NCBI RefSeq assembly: GCF_003259905.1
Contig: NZ_QLMG01000006.1
Location: 1-64,000 of the forward strand
Reading direction: 5' to 3'
DNA from: Salipiger aestuarii
GTDB taxonomy: Bacteria > Pseudomonadota > Alphaproteobacteria > Rhodobacterales > Rhodobacteraceae
Length of the DNA: 64,000 nt
The notes below the pieces were generated by a model. That model saw only the letters and a list, made by a program, of their open reading frames with translations, did not search any database and was not told the origin of the DNA. Below are positions 60,261-64,000 of this stretch, piece by piece. The translations under genes and the position numbers were made by a program. Position 1 is the stretch's first letter, and every line of letters starts with the position of its first letter.

Positions 60261-61388
60261 TTGCCAGAGGTTTTTGTATTCGGCACGCTTTGTCACCCTC
60301 CGTTGCTGGACATCGTACTGGGGCGCAGCGCGCGGGTCGTGCCAGCGTTTCTTGCCGATCATGCCGCCTGCCTCGACGGGCAGGGCCGCCCGCCGCAGAC
60401 AGCCCTTTGCGCATCGCCCGGCGCCAGGGCCGACGGGCTGATTGTCACCGATGCGACGCCGCAGGATTTTGCCCGCCTCGAATACTATCTGGGCGGCTAT
60501 TCAGACGGCATCAGGCAGATGCAGGTCCGGGGGCTGGATGGAACGCCGCACAAGGTCCTTGTCGCTTTGAAAAGCGTCGCGCCGCGGGCCGACGCGCCGG
60601 CTTTTGTCCTGGCGCCCTGGGTGGCGCGGTGGGGGCCGCTTGCCTGTGGCACCGCGCATGAGATCATGGCGCGCTTCGGAGTGGCGGATATGGCCGAAAC
60701 CGCGGCGCTGCGTCCGTTCCTGGCGGCGCGGGCCTGGGCGCAGGAACTGGCGCGGCGGGGGGCTCCGCACACGTTGCGGTCGGATCGCGGGCGCGACACG
60801 GTCGAACTGGTGCGCGACCGGCCCGGCTTCGAAGGCTTCTTTCGGTTGCGTGCCTTTGATCTGCGCCACCGGCGCTTTGACGGAACCATGTCGGATACGT
60901 TCGGCCGCGAAAGCTTCGTCACCTACGATGCGGCGCTCGTGCTGCCCTATGATCCCGAAACCGACCGGGTTTTGCTGGTCGAACAGTTGCGTTACGGCAC
61001 CTATATGCGGGGCGATCCGTTCCCGTCGGTGCTGGAGCCGCCCGCCGGGCTGGTGGATGCGGGCGAAACCCCCGAGGCCTGCGCGCTGCGCGAAGCCCGG
61101 GAAGAGGCGGGCCTGACCCTGCGCGCGCTGCATCCCATGCTGCGCGCCTATGCCTCGCCCGGCTATACCACCGAATTTTACCACTGCTTTCTGGGGCTGT
61201 GCAGCCTTAGCGAGGCCGACAACGGCCTTGCCGGGCTGGAAGAGGAAAACGAGGACATTCGCAATCACGTCATCAGCTTCGATCACGCCATGACGCTGGT
61301 CGATAGCGGCGAAATCAATGTGGCGCCGCTGGCGGCGATGCTGTTGTGGCTGGCACGCCATCGCGACCGACTCCGCGCGGAATCGTGA
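60261..61388 (+). CDS. trgB: TrgB family protein: GGCT-like domain plus NUDIX hydrolase
   Basis: A 375-residue protein. Residues about 1-110 have a gamma-glutamylcyclotransferase-like start (PEVFVFGTLCHPPLLDIVLG) and YYLGGYSDGIRQMQVRG. The C-terminal half is a NUDIX pyrophosphatase with the signature GLVDAGETPEACALREAREEAG near residues 270-292, matching GX5EX7REUXEEXG, typical of ADP-ribose pyrophosphatases. The chosen start is TTG 60261 with AAGGAG six bases upstream; the frame is open further back to 60132 through the 12-bp repeats. It is the second gene of the trgA-trgB-cysK locus; TrgB is required for tellurite resistance in R. sphaeroides. Confidence 0.87.
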   Translation: MPEVFVFGTLCHPPLLDIVLGRSARVVPAFLADHAACLDGQGRPPQTALCASPGARADGLIVTDATPQDFARLEYYLGGYSDGIRQMQVRGLDGTPHKVLVALKSVAPRADAPAFVLAPWVARWGPLACGTAHEIMARFGVADMAETAALRPFLAARAWAQELARRGAPHTLRSDRGRDTVELVRDRPGFEGFFRLRAFDLRHRRFDGTMSDTFGRESFVTYDAALVLPYDPETDRVLLVEQLRYGTYMRGDPFPSVLEPPAGLVDAGETPEACALREAREEAGLTLRALHPMLRAYASPGYTTEFYHCFLGLCSLSEADNGLAGLEEENEDIRNHVISFDHAMTLVDSGEINVAPLAAMLLWLARHRDRLRAES

Positions 61389-61489
61389 CCGGCGCACGCG
61401 CCCCCGTGAGGGGCCCGCAAGCTGCGCTTGAGTTTGCCCGCGCGCACGCCTAAACCTGTCACCCGGACCGTAGGAAAGGGGAGACACCC

Positions 61490-62515
61490 ATGCGGGTTGC
61501 ACAGGATCTGGCGCAGGCCATCGGGAACACGCCGCTTATCAAGCTTCGCCATGCCAGCGAGCTGACCGGCTGCACCATCCTCGGCAAGGCCGAGTTCGCC
61601 AATCCCGGCCAGTCGGTCAAGGACCGCGCCGCGCTTTTCATTATCCGCGACGCGGTGAAAAAGGGACTGCTGGAACCGGGCGGCACGATCGTTGAGGGCA
61701 CCGCCGGGAACACCGGGATCGGCCTTGCGCTGGTCGGCGCGTCGATGGGGTTCAAGACGGTCATCGTGATTCCCGAAACGCAGAGCCAGGAAAAAAAGGA
61801 CATGCTGCGTCTTGCGGGGGCCGAACTGGTGCAGGTGCCCGCCGCCCCCTACGCCAACCCCAACAACTATGTGCGCTATTCCGGCCGGCTGGCCGAACAG
61901 CTGGCCAGGACCGCGCCGCACGGGGCGATCTGGGCCAACCAGTTCGACAATATCGCCAACCGTCAGGCGCATGTCGAAACCACCGGCCCCGAGATCTGGG
62001 ACCAGACCGATGGCCAGGTCGACGGGTTCATCTGCGCCGTCGGCTCGGGCGGCACGCTTGCGGGCGTCAGCATGGCGCTAGGCCCCAAGGGCGTCAAGAT
62101 CGGGCTGGCCGATCCAGAAGGCGCGGGGCTTTACAAGATTTATACCGGACAGGAAAACCCCGGCGATTCCATCACAGAAGGTATCGGACAGGGGCGCATC
62201 ACCGCCAACCTCGAAGGCTTCACCCCCGATTTCAACTATCGCATCCCCGACGCCGAGGCGCTGCCCGTCGTCTACGACCTGCTGGCGGACGAAGGCCTGT
62301 GCATGGGGGGCTCGACCGGCGTGAATGTCGCGGGCGCGATACGCATGGCGCGAGAGATGGGACCGGGGCACACCATCGTCACCGTCCTGTGTGACTTCGG
62401 CAACCGCTATCAGTCAAAGCTGTTCAACCCCGACTTTCTCAAGGGCAAGGGGCTGCCGGTGCCGCTCTGGCTGGATAGGGCGCCCGCTTCGATTCCGGGC
62501 GTCTTCGAAGACTGA
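61490..62515 (+). CDS. cysK: cysteine synthase A
   Basis: A 341-residue PLP enzyme. The PLP Lys is K44 in PGQSVKDRAA, with the substrate loop EGTAGNTGIGLAL and the PLP phosphate-binding GSGGTLAGVS. It makes cysteine from O-acetylserine and sulfide. SD aggaaaggggag precedes ATG 61490. In R. sphaeroides cysK lies next to trgAB and contributes to tellurite resistance; here it follows trgB by 101 bp. Confidence 0.95.
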   Translation: MRVAQDLAQAIGNTPLIKLRHASELTGCTILGKAEFANPGQSVKDRAALFIIRDAVKKGLLEPGGTIVEGTAGNTGIGLALVGASMGFKTVIVIPETQSQEKKDMLRLAGAELVQVPAAPYANPNNYVRYSGRLAEQLARTAPHGAIWANQFDNIANRQAHVETTGPEIWDQTDGQVDGFICAVGSGGTLAGVSMALGPKGVKIGLADPEGAGLYKIYTGQENPGDSITEGIGQGRITANLEGFTPDFNYRIPDAEALPVVYDLLADEGLCMGGSTGVNVAGAIRMAREMGPGHTIVTVLCDFGNRYQSKLFNPDFLKGKGLPVPLWLDRAPASIPGVFED

Positions 62516-62523
62516 TCCCCGCG

Positions 62524-64000
62524 ATGTCTCGCTGGTTTGCGACCCTTGCCCTGGCGCTGTGTCTGGCTTTTGGCGCGGTGGCGCTGCGCGCCCAGACCGG
62601 CAGCCTGGATTACGACAGTTGGACCGGGCTTGCGTCGCGGGCCGAACAGGTTCTGGACCGGGCGCAGGCGTCTTCCGAGGCGCTGGAGACGCTGCGCGCC
62701 GACATCGCGGGCTGGCGCGACACGTTTCTTCAGGCCGAAAGCACCAACGCGGCGCGCATCCAGACGCTGCAATCGCAGATTTCAGCGCTTGGCCCCCCCC
62801 CGGCCGAGGGCGAGTCCGAAGCGCAGGACATCGCCACGCGGCGATCCGAACTGACCGCCGAACTTGAACGGATCGAGGCGCCGGTGCGCCGCGCCCAGGA
62901 ATCCTATACCCAGGCTGACGGTCTGATCCGCGAGATCGACCAGATCGTGCGCGAGCGCCAGACCGAAGCCCTGCTCGAACTGGGGCCGTCTCCGATCAAC
63001 CCGTCGCTCTGGCCGGGGGCGTTTCGCGAATTGAGCGCGGCGTTGGGGTCGATCATGGCTGAAACGCGGTTCAACATCGCATCCGAGGTCAAGCAGCGCC
63101 GGGCACGGTCCAATCTGCCGATCATCGCGATGCTGCTGACGCTGGCGGCGCTGCTGGTGGTCCGTGGGCCGGTCTGGGTGCGCCGGCTTGTCGACCTGCT
63201 GCGCAGACGCACGCGGCGCGGCACCGGGATCTGGGGCTTTCTTGCGTCGCTCGCGGGGATCGTGCTGCCCGGCCTGGGGTTGATGGCGCTGACCGCCGCG
63301 CTACAGGCGACCGGGTTTGCGGGGCTTTCCGGGCAGCGCATTCTTCGGCTTGTGCCAATCTGGGGGCTGACCCTGCTTGTGGCGCGCTGGCTTGCGGATC
63401 AAAGCTTCAATCGTTCCGAAGACATCGCAACCCTGCCCCTGCGCCAGGCGCAGCGGCGCGAGGCGCGCTATTACGCCACGCTGTTGTCGATCCTGCTGGT
63501 GCTGCGCTCGGCCAACGAAACGCTGGATGACATCTTTTCGCTCGCTCCAACGACGCAGGTGGTCCTCGATTTCCCGATCCTACTGCTGTGCGCGCTGATG
63601 CTGTCACGGCTGGGGCATATCTTGACAACGCTGACGCCGGCGCGCGTCACCGAAGGCACCTTGCTTGAGGGATCGCATTTCCGACTGTCGCTGGCGCGTA
63701 TCCTGGGGCGCGGCGCCATCGCCATGGCGGTGATCGGTCCGGTGATGTCGAGCATCGGCTATTACGGCGTGGGCGAGGCGATGGTCTATCCCGCCGTGCG
63801 CACGCTGGCGATCCTGGCCATGGTGCTGGTGCTTCAGCGGTTCATCAACGACCTGTACGAATTCTCGACCGGCAAAAGCGCGCAGGGTGCCGACAGCCTG
63901 CTTCCGGTGCTGGCGGGGCTGGTGCTGCTGATCGCGGCGCTGCCGTTTCTGGCACTGGTCTGGGGCGCACGGGTCGCGGACATGACCGAACTGTGGGCGC
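62524..64000 (+). CDS. MscS-family mechanosensitive channel (DUF3772 type), 3' end beyond window
   Basis: An open frame from ATG 62524 runs to the window end (492 codons visible). It has a signal-like N-terminus (WFATLALALCLAFGAVALRA), a periplasmic coiled-coil-rich DUF3772 region (AEQVLDRAQASSEALETLRADIAG; SELTAELERIEAP), and at least six membrane helices from residue ~200 on (NLPIIAMLLTLAALLVVRG; GIVLPGLGLMALTAALQATG). Large MscS proteins of this type place the MscS channel domain at the C-terminus, which is outside the window. It lies 8 bp after cysK and may be co-transcribed. Confidence 0.85.
   Translation, partial: MSRWFATLALALCLAFGAVALRAQTGSLDYDSWTGLASRAEQVLDRAQASSEALETLRADIAGWRDTFLQAESTNAARIQTLQSQISALGPPPAEGESEAQDIATRRSELTAELERIEAPVRRAQESYTQADGLIREIDQIVRERQTEALLELGPSPINPSLWPGAFRELSAALGSIMAETRFNIASEVKQRRARSNLPIIAMLLTLAALLVVRGPVWVRRLVDLLRRRTRRGTGIWGFLASLAGIVLPGLGLMALTAALQATGFAGLSGQRILRLVPIWGLTLLVARWLADQSFNRSEDIATLPLRQAQRREARYYATLLSILLVLRSANETLDDIFSLAPTTQVVLDFPILLLCALMLSRLGHILTTLTPARVTEGTLLEGSHFRLSLARILGRGAIAMAVIGPVMSSIGYYGVGEAMVYPAVRTLAILAMVLVLQRFINDLYEFSTGKSAQGADSLLPVLAGLVLLIAALPFLALVWGARVADMTELWA

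Overview
The window looks like a chromosomal segment of a marine or Roseobacter-like member of the Rhodobacteraceae (Alphaproteobacteria, Rhodobacterales). GC is high throughout. Several gene orders typical of that family are present: rpmF-plsX-fabH-ihfA-merR-like with tRNA-Pro; erpA|dgt ... argS-SPOR-nagZ-scpA-scpB; xerD-like/aroK/aroB; and trgA-trgB-cysK. A VPLPA-CTERM sorting signal, an ornithine-lipid acyltransferase (OlsB), a TRAP transporter, a BCCT transporter and an AcuI-type reductase fit the same picture. This is inferred from gene content, not from a phylogeny.

Layout. 1-5.4 kb: sugar-acid and hydroxy-acid catabolism. A decayed hydroxypyruvate isomerase gene, a KDG-type sugar kinase and an FAD-linked oxidase lie on the minus strand, divergent from an SDR-GntR-FAH hydrolase operon. 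5.5-16.2 kb: housekeeping (erpA, dgt, argS, SPOR protein, nagZ, scpA, scpB). About 3.5 kb sits between dgt and argS and holds a degenerate SDR, a CPA-type antiporter and a secreted TLDc-like VPLPA-CTERM protein. 16.2-25.4 kb: a degenerate GGDEF membrane protein, dCTP deaminase, tRNA-Pro, a MerR-like regulator, ihfA, fabH, plsX, rpmF, yceD, bamE and olsB.

25.4-32.1 kb: a minus-strand cluster of glycosyltransferase-like proteins (PF13704-like), an FkbM-type methyltransferase and sulfotransferase-like proteins. It includes a 765-residue two-domain fusion, and several of the genes overlap. 32.3-39.6 kb: MoxR ATPase, RlmE, an SGNH hydrolase, a lipoprotein, an eroded NDP-forming acyl-CoA synthetase homologue, glycerate kinase and a MocA/MobA-like nucleotidyltransferase. 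39.6-46.9 kb: a GAF/HisKA_2 sensor kinase, a CorC/HlyC protein, two near-identical hairpins, a XerD-like recombinase, a conserved secreted protein, an unlisted 49-residue membrane protein, aroK and aroB. 46.9-48.4 kb: an insertion-sequence graveyard (IS3 and IS30 remnants).

48.4-53.6 kb: a three-gene TRAP transporter with a GntR/FadR regulator and a clear palindromic operator, divergent from a DinB protein. 53.7-58.1 kb: AcuI-like reductase, BCCT transporter and class V aminotransferase. 58.2-64.0 kb: photolyase, trgA, trgB, cysK and an MscS-type channel cut by the window edge.

The least ordinary items are the glycosyltransferase/sulfotransferase fusion cluster, the TLDc-like surface protein, the acyl-CoA synthetase homologue that appears to lack its catalytic segments, and the FadR-type operator. 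No CRISPR array, prophage or rRNA was found.
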